NCBI GenBank assembly: GCA_045612105.1
Contig: JAZKYL010000110.1
Span: forward strand, 1-64,000
Source: SVTX01 sp045612105
GTDB lineage: Bacteria; Bacillota; Clostridia; Oscillospirales; CAG-272
DNA: 64,000 nucleotides
Direction of reading: 5' to 3'
Shown here: positions 17,448 to 25,920 of the stretch, piece after piece
Numbering within the stretch: the first letter of the stretch is position 1
Layout: every line of letters begins with the position of its first letter
Translations under genes and position numbers: made by a program
Notes under the pieces: generated by a model
The model's input: only the letters and a program-made list of their open reading frames with translations
Told to the model about the DNA's origin: nothing
The model's database searches: none

Positions 17448-18458
17448 TTAATCAATTTTCAAACCATATTCTGTTTGAATTGCTTTAACTGCAGGAATTC
17501 CTGCAAGTTCTGCATATGCACGGATCTTTATTTCGTGCTCTTCTGATATTTTCATACCCATTATTATCCGCGCAGGTCGAATGAACGGGATACTTTTCCC
17601 ATGTGTCCAAAAATCTTGCGGAATATCCTCCGGTCCAAAATACCAAGAACCAGCATCATAAATCAGTCGCCATTCGTTTTCATACCTCCAGTCTTTGAGT
17701 TTGTGTATAGCAAGATAATCCATAAACCCAAATTCCGCACGCATTTTTTGTAGTAGCCTATCAGTCATATCCGGCATTTTATCGACATAGTATACCGGAA
17801 ACAACTTGTTTATTTGATAAATATTTTTTATGTCCTCTGTATTATATTCCAAGCATACTCCTGTGTGTCCATTGGTGTAGTGATTCCACATCGGCAGATT
17901 ATTTGGAGTGGTTGTAAAACAAGCCAGTCGTACCATTTTTCTTGTCATATCACTTACGTTAGAATTTATCTTTTCAAATTCTCCCATAATGACCCTTGAT
18001 AATGCTTCTTTTGTCGAGTCAACCTTATCCTGGGGTACGCTTTTTTCAGCCACATAAGTGAGAAGATTATCGTACCAAAAATCGCTGTCAAACACGTTTG
18101 CGTAATCCTCATCACTCATTTCATCCTTGAATAATTTCGTAAAATCCTCTTTATCCCTCATATATGCAGAGGGGTTAAAAGCTGCTAAATTAGAAGTTGC
18201 CTCGAAAGGATCGTTTAGTTCACTTGGATGCGACATGTATAATTCGCCTCGAACTATTTCCCCAAAACGGTATTTAGCTATGCTATCATCGCTTAATGTC
18301 CGGTAACGATATAACCTTTTAGGTATATGTAGTCGTTTCAAAGACAGTGCTTTATCAAAGTCCCCCGCATCGCCGGACATATATAGCTCTAAGAACTCTG
18401 CTTTCCAGTCCTCCCCCATTTCCATATAATTGTCATTCGCCACATCGGAAGTTTTCAT
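17448..18458 (-). CDS. DUF2971 protein
   Basis: This 336-residue protein has the DUF2971 hallmarks: LYRYRTL and LYMSHPSELNDPFEAT early, FTTTPNNLPMWNHYTNGHTG then VCLEY in the middle, and DWRYENEWRLIY near residue 260. DUF2971 proteins are frequent in defence islands and beside toxins, but I know no proven activity. The gene follows the RES-domain gene by 37 bases on the same strand and is probably co-transcribed from 19454-19482. Start ATG with GAGAAAGGATTGATCC. Confidence 0.82.
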   Translation of the reverse strand: MKTSDVANDNYMEMGEDWKAEFLELYMSGDAGDFDKALSLKRLHIPKRLYRYRTLSDDSIAKYRFGEIVRGELYMSHPSELNDPFEATSNLAAFNPSAYMRDKEDFTKLFKDEMSDEDYANVFDSDFWYDNLLTYVAEKSVPQDKVDSTKEALSRVIMGEFEKINSNVSDMTRKMVRLACFTTTPNNLPMWNHYTNGHTGVCLEYNTEDIKNIYQINKLFPVYYVDKMPDMTDRLLQKMRAEFGFMDYLAIHKLKDWRYENEWRLIYDAGSWYFGPEDIPQDFWTHGKSIPFIRPARIIMGMKISEEHEIKIRAYAELAGIPAVKAIQTEYGLKID

Positions 18459-18495
18459 TGGATCAATCCTTTCTCACCGTAAGTTTTCGAAACAA

Positions 18496-19422
18496 TCATT
18501 TGCATTGCCCGTATACATAGCTCACCTCAGATAAATAAACTAATTTGGAAGTTGTCGCGGGGCAATCAGATGGATTGAAGATAACATAGTTAGTGCCATC
18601 CTTGACGAGAGAACTCCTAAAGCAAAGACCGTCATAGCCAAGATGCTCGATCAACGATGCAATAAACTGAGTTATAAAGTAATCGGAATTTTGCGTTTTA
18701 TTTATTTTGGCGAAATCTCTTCTGATATCATCAAACAAAAAGTCCCTACCGTTGACTACTGCAGTTGGTTCGAAATCGAAATTTACCAATCGCAGATCCC
18801 GAGCGGGCTTCAGTACAGCAACACTGATGGAGTCACGTATAAAAGGTCTTATTTCCGCGATAGCAGTATGCTCTTCCAGCGCAGCATACAAATAAGAAAC
18901 CCCTTCAGGGTTACATCGGCCTGCGCTTGCTTTTCCTTTTGGGGGAGCAGAACTCCCTATCGCATCAAACCCTTGAAAACCAGATTCGATACGTTGTTTT
19001 ATTTCCTTGGTCTGTTCGGAATTAACGAAACCCTCATATTTTTTCCAAAGTTCTGCAAGTTTAGCCGCGGGAACATCTCTTTTTTCAAGAGCTTTTATTT
19101 GCCTGGGTTCTGAATCAATTCTGCAATAAGAATTCCATTCGTTCCACAATTTACTATCGCAATCTATCCTTGCACGGTAAATCGCTGTATCCTGTAGTAA
19201 GGTACATGCGTTGCGATTAAACTCAGACTCCAGCACTGGCAGGAGCGGATGTTTAAAGAAAAAACGATTATTCCTTTTCAAGCAGTCCTTAAAATACTCC
19301 CACATATAGTATTCTATGTTATACCAGCCTGGATGCGTATTGTTATTCCGAATATACTGCTCAATGACTTCTGTCCAATATGCGTCATCTGTAAATGCAG
19401 GAAAATTCATTTCAAAGTCCAC
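18496..19422 (-). CDS. RES-domain protein, probable NAD-degrading toxin
   Basis: The 308-residue protein carries a RES domain from about residue 80: IYRARID, then SSAPPKGKASAGRCNPEG, SYLYAALEEHTAIAEIRP, and a C-terminal YDGLCFRSSLV and NYVIFNP. These provide the Arg, Glu and Ser positions characteristic of the family. RES toxins of the MbcT/ParT type consume NAD. The N-terminal 75 residues are an added helical segment. No Xre/MbcA antitoxin gene is adjacent; instead a DUF2971 gene follows, suggesting an abortive-defence pair rather than a classical toxin-antitoxin. It has a consensus promoter and a strong ribosome site (AACGGAGGTGG). Confidence 0.8.
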   Translation of the reverse strand: MDFEMNFPAFTDDAYWTEVIEQYIRNNNTHPGWYNIEYYMWEYFKDCLKRNNRFFFKHPLLPVLESEFNRNACTLLQDTAIYRARIDCDSKLWNEWNSYCRIDSEPRQIKALEKRDVPAAKLAELWKKYEGFVNSEQTKEIKQRIESGFQGFDAIGSSAPPKGKASAGRCNPEGVSYLYAALEEHTAIAEIRPFIRDSISVAVLKPARDLRLVNFDFEPTAVVNGRDFLFDDIRRDFAKINKTQNSDYFITQFIASLIEHLGYDGLCFRSSLVKDGTNYVIFNPSDCPATTSKLVYLSEVSYVYGQCK

Positions 19423-19453
19423 CTCCGTTGTTTATCTGCGCAGTTAATAATTT

Positions 19454-19482
19454 ATTATAGCATAAAAAGCGTTATTTTTCAA
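19454..19482 (-). promoter_or_regulatory. promoter of the RES/DUF2971 operon
   Basis: TTGAAA, 17 bases, TATAAT on the minus strand, 32 bases before the RES-gene ATG. No clear operator palindrome was seen. Confidence 0.8.
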
Positions 19483-19510
19483 CCGCCATAGAGTTGTTAA
19501 GTCAAAGAAA

Positions 19511-19548
19511 TCCCGCCGAGAGTGACCAAACGGTTACTCTCGGCGGGG
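19511..19548 (-). terminator. terminator of the peptide-modification operon
   Basis: CCCGCCGAGAGT and ACTCTCGGCGGG form a perfect 12-bp stem with a 12-base loop; the minus-strand exit is ATTTCTTTG. It lies after the last small ORF of the operon and before the RES promoter, marking the 3' end of the biosynthetic transcript. Confidence 0.75.
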
Positions 19549-19574
19549 TTATCGCTATGGATAAAAGAACCCAT

Positions 19575-19829
19575 TCAAGTGTTCTCAGCAGTTTTGGCTT
19601 GTCTTTGAGCCATTCGTTCACTCAAATAATCTTCGATACCACGCCATGTTCCAAAAATCTTGACATATTCATTGATATCATCCTCACCATATTGATCTTT
19701 ATAGGCTTGTATGATTTTGATTTTGTTTATAGTGTCTTTGGCAAATTCCTGATCTTTATAGTAAGTATCTCCTTTGTAATTAAATGTATTTACTTGCCTG
19801 TAAATTGAACAGCTCGGCATATTTTCCAT
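19575..19829 (-). CDS. small acidic ORF overlapping the ABC exporter end, up to 84 aa
   Basis: The frame after the exporter stop looks coding (KGDTYYKDQEFAKDTINKIK, then a Tyr/Asp/Glu-rich helix ending ERMAQRQAKTAENT). The start is unclear: the first ATG (19829) lies inside the exporter gene without a ribosome site, while a good AAAGGAG lies past the exporter stop with no in-frame start after it. Either coupled translation or a gene that has lost its start would explain this. It is last in the operon, before the terminator. Function unknown; a self-immunity role is possible but speculative. Confidence 0.45.
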   Translation of the reverse strand: MENMPSCSIYRQVNTFNYKGDTYYKDQEFAKDTINKIKIIQAYKDQYGEDDINEYVKIFGTWRGIEDYLSERMAQRQAKTAENT

Positions 19830-21564
19830 TCTGCTTCAAGAGTTCAAAATGTGAGCCTTGTTCGATAATGTGTCCGTCACCGATAACGAGAATCTTATCG
19901 GCAAGAGTGGTATTGGAAAGACGGTGCGAGATTGTGACCGAGCTTTTACCCTCGCTCAAATGATAGAGCTGTTCAAAGATTCTATCCTCTGAAATCGGGT
20001 CAAGGGCGGCAGATGGCTCGTCAAGAATCATATAATCGCTATCCTTGAAGTACGCACGGGCAAGTCCAACGAGCTGCCATTGACCGCCCGAAAGGTCTTT
20101 GCCGTTGTCTGCATAGTAACGACCAAGAACGCTATCATAGCCGTTCTCCCAATCCTTGATAACATCGCTTGCGCCGCTGATGTCGCAAGCTTTTTTCAGC
20201 TTTTCATCGTTGAACCTCTCATCGAAGTCGGAAAGAGCGATAATCTCACGAAGCGGCAAACAGTACGTAACATAGTCTTGGAACAAGACACCGAACACCT
20301 TGCGCACAGCATAAATATCGTATTCCTTCAGATCTACACCATCGAGCTTGATACATCCCTCCTCGGGATCATAGAAACGGAACATCAGCTTAACAATCGT
20401 GGATTTTCCTGCACCATTAAGTCCTATCAACCCGATCTTTTCGTGGGGTTCGATGGTAAAGGAGCAATTCTTCAGCACATATTGCTCTGCGTTTGGATAA
20501 CGAAAAGATACATTGCAGAACTCGATTTTGGGGTTATTCGACGGCTTCAGTGTTCCACTCTTTTCCACTTCAGGTTCGATGTCCATAAATTCTTGTAACT
20601 CGATTAAACGTGTATTATTATTTAGAAAACTGTTAACATTATTCATCAACGCTTGTGCTTGACCACGCAATCTCGATACCATACTAAGATTGTATTGTAG
20701 GTCACCGATACCGATATGCTTATTGACAACATCAAATACCGATACTGTCAGCACCAAAAATTCGCTAGATACGTTAACAATCATAATAAGCGTATTTATG
20801 ATATTGTGCTTAATATCTTCTGCCTTGTTAATTTTGTAAAGCTTCAACCATGTTTCCTTATACTTATCAATAAAATAAGTACCAATATTGTTAAGCTTAA
20901 TCTCAAATTGAATATCATTGTTAAAGAAAACATCACGGAAATAATCTTTTTTACGATTATCGCGGAGTTGCTCTTTCTCCATTTCCAATTTTCGCTCTGT
21001 ACGCTTTTTATTGTAGAGCATAAATGGGATCAAAAGGATAAGCGTGACAATTCCAAGCCACCATTTATAAGTACAAACGATGAGCAAAGTTGCAATAACA
21101 TTAATAAATGCAGAAAGAATATCAAATACAGTCCAAGTCATCTGCGTCATAACACCGAAATTGCTTCTTGCATGGCGAACCTTATCACCCATTTTCGCAG
21201 AATCGAAAAATGACAAATCCATACGAGATGTTTTTTCCATCATAACCATCTCAATGTAGAATTGTAATTCATCACTATAGCGGCTATTCACATATGTATT
21301 GAACTGAGCCAATAGGTATGTTGTAAGCTGCAAAGATAGGTAAACAGCGAGACAAACCATTACAGTTTTACTGCTATTTTGATAATCAACAATTCCGTTC
21401 AATACTTCTTTCCACAACCAAATATTCACTAACGGAATAACAGTGGTAGAAACAAGAATCAATAATTTCATCAAAAAATAGAATTTGGAAGCAAGAAAAC
21501 TTGTTTTAATTCCAAACCACACATTTTTAACAAGACCGGAGAAAAATTGTTTTATCTTGTTCAT
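19780..21564 (-). CDS. ABC exporter half-transporter B, LanT/NisT-like without peptidase
   Basis: This 594-residue type I ABC exporter half has six predicted membrane helices in residues about 20-310 and a C-terminal ATPase: Walker A GLNGAGKST, signature LSGGQWQ, Walker B YMILDEPSAALD and switch ISHRLS. The QWQ after the signature is typical of lantibiotic and peptide exporters such as NisT. There is no N-terminal C39 peptidase, so leader removal needs another enzyme or does not occur. It begins one base after the stop of the first half, with AAGGAGGGGGACTGAT, so the two likely form a heterodimer exporting the modified peptide. Confidence 0.9.
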   Translation of the reverse strand: MNKIKQFFSGLVKNVWFGIKTSFLASKFYFLMKLLILVSTTVIPLVNIWLWKEVLNGIVDYQNSSKTVMVCLAVYLSLQLTTYLLAQFNTYVNSRYSDELQFYIEMVMMEKTSRMDLSFFDSAKMGDKVRHARSNFGVMTQMTWTVFDILSAFINVIATLLIVCTYKWWLGIVTLILLIPFMLYNKKRTERKLEMEKEQLRDNRKKDYFRDVFFNNDIQFEIKLNNIGTYFIDKYKETWLKLYKINKAEDIKHNIINTLIMIVNVSSEFLVLTVSVFDVVNKHIGIGDLQYNLSMVSRLRGQAQALMNNVNSFLNNNTRLIELQEFMDIEPEVEKSGTLKPSNNPKIEFCNVSFRYPNAEQYVLKNCSFTIEPHEKIGLIGLNGAGKSTIVKLMFRFYDPEEGCIKLDGVDLKEYDIYAVRKVFGVLFQDYVTYCLPLREIIALSDFDERFNDEKLKKACDISGASDVIKDWENGYDSVLGRYYADNGKDLSGGQWQLVGLARAYFKDSDYMILDEPSAALDPISEDRIFEQLYHLSEGKSSVTISHRLSNTTLADKILVIGDGHIIEQGSHFELLKQNGKYAELFNLQASKYI

Positions 21565-21565
21565 A

Positions 21566-23359
21566 TCAGTCCCCCTCCTTTATAGTGTATTTTTCACGTT
21601 GGAGGTTGTAAAGCTTTGCATACAAACCGTTAAGTGAAACAAGCTCCTCATGTGAACCTTGTTCTGTAATTTTTCCTCCGTCAAGCACGATTATCTTATT
21701 AGACATACGTGCACTTGATATTCTGTGAGAAATCATAATTCCTGTTTTACCATCAGATATTGATTCAAAGTTCTTGAATATCCGATCTTCGGCTTCGGCA
21801 TCAAGCGCAGCAGATGGTTCATCAAAAATAATGATTGGCGCATTTTTGAAATAAGCTCGGGAGAGTGCGATCTTCTGCCATTGTCCTTTTGAAAGTTCTG
21901 TTCCTTTATCATCAAACTTGCGAGTCATAAAAGAATCCAATCCGTTTTCAAGTTTGGGTTTAATATCCTCATATACACCACTTTGTCTTAATACACTCTC
22001 AATTTCATCACTATCGTCAATGCGTTCAAGCGAGGAAAGTGCGATGTTTTCCCGCAAAGTCAGCGGATATTGCACAAAGCTTTGGAACAGAGCGGAAAAA
22101 AGTTTTCTAACATCTCTTATATCGTAATCTGACATTGGATAACCGTTGATCAGAATTTGTCCCGACTCAATTTCATAAAGACCAAGCATTAACTTAATAA
22201 TAGTAGACTTACCAGAACCATTAATGCCGACAATTGATAGCTTGTCTCCTTTATTCAACGTAAAGGAAACTCCAGTTAGTACATATTTTTCTGTGTATGG
22301 ATATTTGAAATATACATTATTAAAGGTTAATGATTTAAATCCATCAAGCTTCCTCTTGTGAAAACAATTTTCATCCGTTTTAATCGAAAAAAATTCGATT
22401 ACTCTATTTGATATTTTATTTAATCTTGTAAAAGTATAAATTGTTATCCATAACATATCTTGAAAAGAATTTCCTACCAGATGCGCCAAACCAACATACA
22501 ATGTTACATCACCAATGCTAATTTCACCTTTAATTGCCATGTTGACCACAAATACAACAAATAAGCATTCGCCTAATCTACGGAGACCCTCTGTAAATAA
22601 TTTGCCCCTAAGTTTATCTTTGTCAAGTTTCTTGTTTGCATTTATATACCTCTGTTTTTCATCGTCATAACGTTTTTTTATGTAATCAGTTAAATCATAC
22701 ATACGGACGTCTTTAGCTGGCCACGCATCTGTAAGCATCCATCGATAATAATGAAATTTACGAACATCCGGTGCTTGTTTTATACGAATGTTTTCAGCTT
22801 TTTTATCAAAAATCTGATTGAGAATTATTCCCGGTATTGTTAAACATAAAAATAATATTGAAAAAAACTTGTTAAACGATAAAAGTATAATAAACGAAAC
22901 AAAAAAAATGTATAATTTTGAAAAAACCTTTATCAAATTTCTAATAGAATACACTACTGCAGTTTTGCAATACATCACATCGTCTTGTTTGTCCCTTCCT
23001 TTTGACGAATCAATTTCGGCCATTGACAACACGGATCTCTTTCCGCAAATTTCACAATCATACAAATGCTCAGCTTTTTTGAAAACAACATCATATAGTA
23101 ACTGTTGCAAGAAACTTATTACAGAAATAACAATTAAAGAAAGAACATACAATATAATCCATAATAATATCTTTTTAATTTGAACATTTGAATCACACAC
23201 AATGTTTATAATGTATTTTATTGCAAATACACCAAATATTGACAAGGATGAAAGCAATAAACTAAGAAAAAAAAGCCACACAATTAATAAACCACTTGAT
23301 CTATATATTAATGCTATGGAATATTTCAAAGGTTCAACGAATTTATTCAGCTGTTTCAT
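21566..23359 (-). CDS. ABC exporter half-transporter A
   Basis: This 597-residue half-exporter has about six membrane helices and an ATPase domain with Walker A GINGSGKST, signature LSKGQWQ, Walker B IIIFDEPSAALD and switch ISHRIS. The signature has SKG in place of SGG; asymmetric signatures are common in heterodimeric exporters, where one site is degenerate. The stretch after TM2 contains CEICGK, a possible metal site. Its DNA is more A+T-rich than the partner gene. It follows the 44-residue peptide gene by 85 bases and is the probable exporter of that peptide or a fragment. Confidence 0.9.
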   Translation of the reverse strand: MKQLNKFVEPLKYSIALIYRSSGLLIVWLFFLSLLLSSLSIFGVFAIKYIINIVCDSNVQIKKILLWIILYVLSLIVISVISFLQQLLYDVVFKKAEHLYDCEICGKRSVLSMAEIDSSKGRDKQDDVMYCKTAVVYSIRNLIKVFSKLYIFFVSFIILLSFNKFFSILFLCLTIPGIILNQIFDKKAENIRIKQAPDVRKFHYYRWMLTDAWPAKDVRMYDLTDYIKKRYDDEKQRYINANKKLDKDKLRGKLFTEGLRRLGECLFVVFVVNMAIKGEISIGDVTLYVGLAHLVGNSFQDMLWITIYTFTRLNKISNRVIEFFSIKTDENCFHKRKLDGFKSLTFNNVYFKYPYTEKYVLTGVSFTLNKGDKLSIVGINGSGKSTIIKLMLGLYEIESGQILINGYPMSDYDIRDVRKLFSALFQSFVQYPLTLRENIALSSLERIDDSDEIESVLRQSGVYEDIKPKLENGLDSFMTRKFDDKGTELSKGQWQKIALSRAYFKNAPIIIFDEPSAALDAEAEDRIFKNFESISDGKTGIMISHRISSARMSNKIIVLDGGKITEQGSHEELVSLNGLYAKLYNLQREKYTIKEGD

Positions 23360-23405
23360 AAATCAACTCCAATTTTATGTGTTTAATCAAAGCAAAAATT
23401 AGGTC

Positions 23406-23644
23406 AAGAAGCCTCGTTTTCTTCTAGATTACGTTATTAGTTAATTAGCAATCGCCAGTTACGTCTTCTAGATCTAAACTTGCTTGTGCGTCTGTTTCGG
23501 TACTTCCTGTGCAATCCGCGCAAATTCCTAAAGGAATCGCAGGATTGTTTGGGAACTGAACTCCTTTTTTAAATACCATACACACACCTCCTCAATAATA
23601 ATATAGAATTTCGATTTGTATGTTCATAATAACCGAGGCTTCTT
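23406..23644. repeat. 11-bp inverted repeat bracketing the peptide gene
   Basis: AAGAAGCCTCG at 23406-23416 and its exact complement CGAGGCTTCTT at 23634-23644 flank the 44-codon peptide gene on both sides. In the mRNA the arms could pair and enclose the peptide cistron, or the 3' arm could form a smaller local hairpin. Such structure might stabilise or uncouple the precursor cistron from its neighbours. Confidence 0.6.
23445..23579 (-). CDS. candidate RiPP precursor peptide, 44 aa
   Basis: This gene sits in a 295-base gap and is too short for routine gene calling. The ATG at 23579 follows a textbook GAGGAGGTGTGTGT. The product begins MVFKKGVQFPNNPAIPLG (possible leader, two Lys), then ICADCTGSTETDAQ and an acidic tail ending in VTGDC. 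It has three Cys (20, 23, 44), the last being the C-terminal residue, and no Cys in the first 19 residues. It follows the maturation genes and precedes the ABC exporter. Radical SAM/SPASM enzymes commonly modify Cys-bearing peptides of this size, so this is the likely substrate. I do not recognise the sequence; crosslinks and cleavage site are not inferable. Confidence 0.75.
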   Translation of the reverse strand: MVFKKGVQFPNNPAIPLGICADCTGSTETDAQASLDLEDVTGDC

Positions 23645-23654
23645 AATTTGAAAT

Positions 23655-24557
23655 TTAATTAAGTGGCATTACGTTGTTTGGATAAGCCACTTTGGTAAGG
23701 ATTGTATAGCATATTTGTTCAATTCCCTCACGATCATTACAAAAAATGCTATACGAATCATTTCCCTTGTGTGTAGTTGAAAAACTTGAATATGTAAGTA
23801 TGTCTTCGTTTGCTTTTAGATAGCAATAATTCGAATGTATAAAACCATCAACATGTATACCGTAATTATAATAAAAGTGTTGATCTACTTTATAATAATC
23901 TACAAATGAGTTGTCACAAGAAACAATTAAACAATCAGGTTGAATAAGCTGTATGTATTTATGAAGTTCCTCTTTTTTTGCATCTGTATCAGAATACTCG
24001 TCGTATGAGCAAAAGGTTATATCCGCATTTTCTGGATATGTTTGGCTAGAGCAGAGCAAATCTTTTGATTTTGGAAAGGATTTAATTGAATACTGAAAGC
24101 TATCGAACACGTTAACTCCACGATTTTTCAAAAAACTCGACAGCACTCGCTCGTTTTTTACCAATTGGCTTGCTCCGGTCATTCCTATTATCAAAACGCT
24201 TGGTTTTTTTTGAATTTCGGCAATGTTTTTTTCAATTACTGAAAAAATATTATTTTTTTTTAGTTCTCCTAATATGAAATTCTTTTTATTGTTTATGCAC
24301 TTCGAATTTATGTAACTAATAAAGTCCGGAGATAAGAATTGGTCTCTAATCACCAATACCAAATCAGATTTACTTGTACCTTCTTCCACATTTTTTACAA
24401 ATTCTACCGAATAAGAAGATTCAATAAAATTGTATACTCTATTAGGATGATTTTCTTTTAGTAAAAACACCTTATTCAAATTTTCGAGTATATAATTATC
24501 TAAGCACTCCAAAAGACAGAGCTCAATATACGGTGAAGAAATTAATAGCACATTCAT
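23655..24557 (-). CDS. Clo7bot-type peptide maturation protein (TIGR04066-like)
   Basis: This 300-residue protein begins with an alternating hydrophobic stretch (MNVLLISSPYIELCLLECLD) and has a Rossmann-like second block (VLIIGMTGASQLVKNERVLS) and several Cys. It starts in a 4-base ATGA overlap with the radical SAM gene, so the two are co-translated. From memory it resembles the family catalogued as a peptide maturation system protein next to Clostridium CcpM-type radical SAM enzymes; that should be confirmed by HMM. Its biochemical role is not known to me. Confidence 0.65.
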   Translation of the reverse strand: MNVLLISSPYIELCLLECLDNYILENLNKVFLLKENHPNRVYNFIESSYSVEFVKNVEEGTSKSDLVLVIRDQFLSPDFISYINSKCINNKKNFILGELKKNNIFSVIEKNIAEIQKKPSVLIIGMTGASQLVKNERVLSSFLKNRGVNVFDSFQYSIKSFPKSKDLLCSSQTYPENADITFCSYDEYSDTDAKKEELHKYIQLIQPDCLIVSCDNSFVDYYKVDQHFYYNYGIHVDGFIHSNYCYLKANEDILTYSSFSTTHKGNDSYSIFCNDREGIEQICYTILTKVAYPNNVMPLN

Positions 24558-25909
24558 TTTGACTCCAATTCATTAATATACTTTTTAAATTGATTGACTA
24601 CGGATCTTTTATAATAATTACACGCTTTTTCTTTTCTAACACATGAATATCCATTTGAATCTATGCTCAAACATTTTGATGCACATATTCTACAAAAACG
24701 TATACACCAACAACTTTTGCATTTATCTTCTGTTAGCTTTCCAGTGTTAATCATTGAATATATTGCCTCATAATCATACCCTTTGTATATGTTTCCTATT
24801 TTCGATGCCTGGTTATATTCTGGCACTTTTTCACAAGGATAAAAATCTCCATCAGTAGATACAAATAATCTAGTATGACCTGGGACACATGCTCCATTAG
24901 GATGTGCAACTCGATTTATCTGAATTTCATCAAAAAGTGCCTGCCTAATTTGGGGGGTTAAGTTATCTTGACTGTATTGCATATTGGACATTTTGGGAAA
25001 ATTCATATTTTGTAAATCATCCAAAAGCGGGTCATAATCTATTCCTTCTAAATTTGCCATATTGATCTTCACATTATTTAGAGAAACCCCTATTGACTCG
25101 AAAAAATTTAACACATTTGATGAATTCTCATTAGGCATTGCCACTGCGTTAAATTTAACATAATTCGAAAAAAATTCAGGATATGTATTTTTTATGTAAA
25201 GAATATTTTTTATTACAATATCAAATGTTTTTTGTCCATTATAAGAAAACATACGATGTTTGTTCTGTATTTCTGATGGACCATCGAAGCTTATGCGAAG
25301 GCGAAAAGGGTGTCTTGCAATGAAATCAACAACCTCTTTGGTTAATAAAGAACCGTTTGTTGTCATTGAATATGATAATTCGTGTCTTTCAAATAATGTA
25401 TCGGCATAAAGTATACTTCGTTTTATTATATCAAAATTAAGTAATGGTTCCCCTCCATAAAATCCAATGCACACACGCGGCGAATCAGCAGAATGTTCGT
25501 ATAAAAAATCAATAGCTTTTTTAGCAATATCCCATTCCATATATGCAATGGTTTTTTCGTTAGTTACAGCATCATCAACTGTAAAATGACAGTACCGACA
25601 CTTAAAATTACATTTTCTAGTTGTTTGAAGAATGATGAAGCTCATACAATTGTCGATTATATCCTTATATATATCACTCCACGGATGTTCAATTTTATCT
25701 ATGATGGATTTGCAAAAAAAGCCTTTTTTAATCAAATGCTTAAGACTCTCATACTGATCATTGCTATTGATGATGTTCTTATCAATCTTGTTTTCATTAT
25801 ACATACGAATCTGCACAAAAACGTCTCTTGTAACGTTAATGAGTTTGTTTACGTTTGAATCGTATACATAGTATTTTCCATTGTGAATAAAAGTTTTTAT
25901 GGGCAACAT
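24554..25909 (-). CDS. radical SAM/SPASM peptide-modifying enzyme (CcpM-like)
   Basis: This 451-residue enzyme has an N-terminal winged-helix-like segment (1-75) that resembles the peptide-binding RRE region of maturases. The radical SAM core starts with C100, C104 and C107 (RKCNFKCRYC), followed by GGEP (GFYGGEPLLN) and TTNGSLL. A SPASM-type C-terminus has NGACVPGH, FYPCEK and a Cys-rich block (CKSCWCIRFCRICASKC, then SCVRKEKAC) able to bind auxiliary clusters. Such enzymes install thioether or C-C links on ribosomal peptides. It lies between the PaaK-like ligase gene and the maturation gene; the likely substrate is the 44-residue peptide two genes downstream. Confidence 0.9.
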   Translation of the reverse strand: MLPIKTFIHNGKYYVYDSNVNKLINVTRDVFVQIRMYNENKIDKNIINSNDQYESLKHLIKKGFFCKSIIDKIEHPWSDIYKDIIDNCMSFIILQTTRKCNFKCRYCHFTVDDAVTNEKTIAYMEWDIAKKAIDFLYEHSADSPRVCIGFYGGEPLLNFDIIKRSILYADTLFERHELSYSMTTNGSLLTKEVVDFIARHPFRLRISFDGPSEIQNKHRMFSYNGQKTFDIVIKNILYIKNTYPEFFSNYVKFNAVAMPNENSSNVLNFFESIGVSLNNVKINMANLEGIDYDPLLDDLQNMNFPKMSNMQYSQDNLTPQIRQALFDEIQINRVAHPNGACVPGHTRLFVSTDGDFYPCEKVPEYNQASKIGNIYKGYDYEAIYSMINTGKLTEDKCKSCWCIRFCRICASKCLSIDSNGYSCVRKEKACNYYKRSVVNQFKKYINELESK

Positions 25910-25920
25910 TTCTTCCTCTA

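Noticed and set aside
19780..23359. C39 peptidase domains in the exporters
   Set aside because: Both proteins begin directly with membrane helices; no Cys-His peptidase motif is present.
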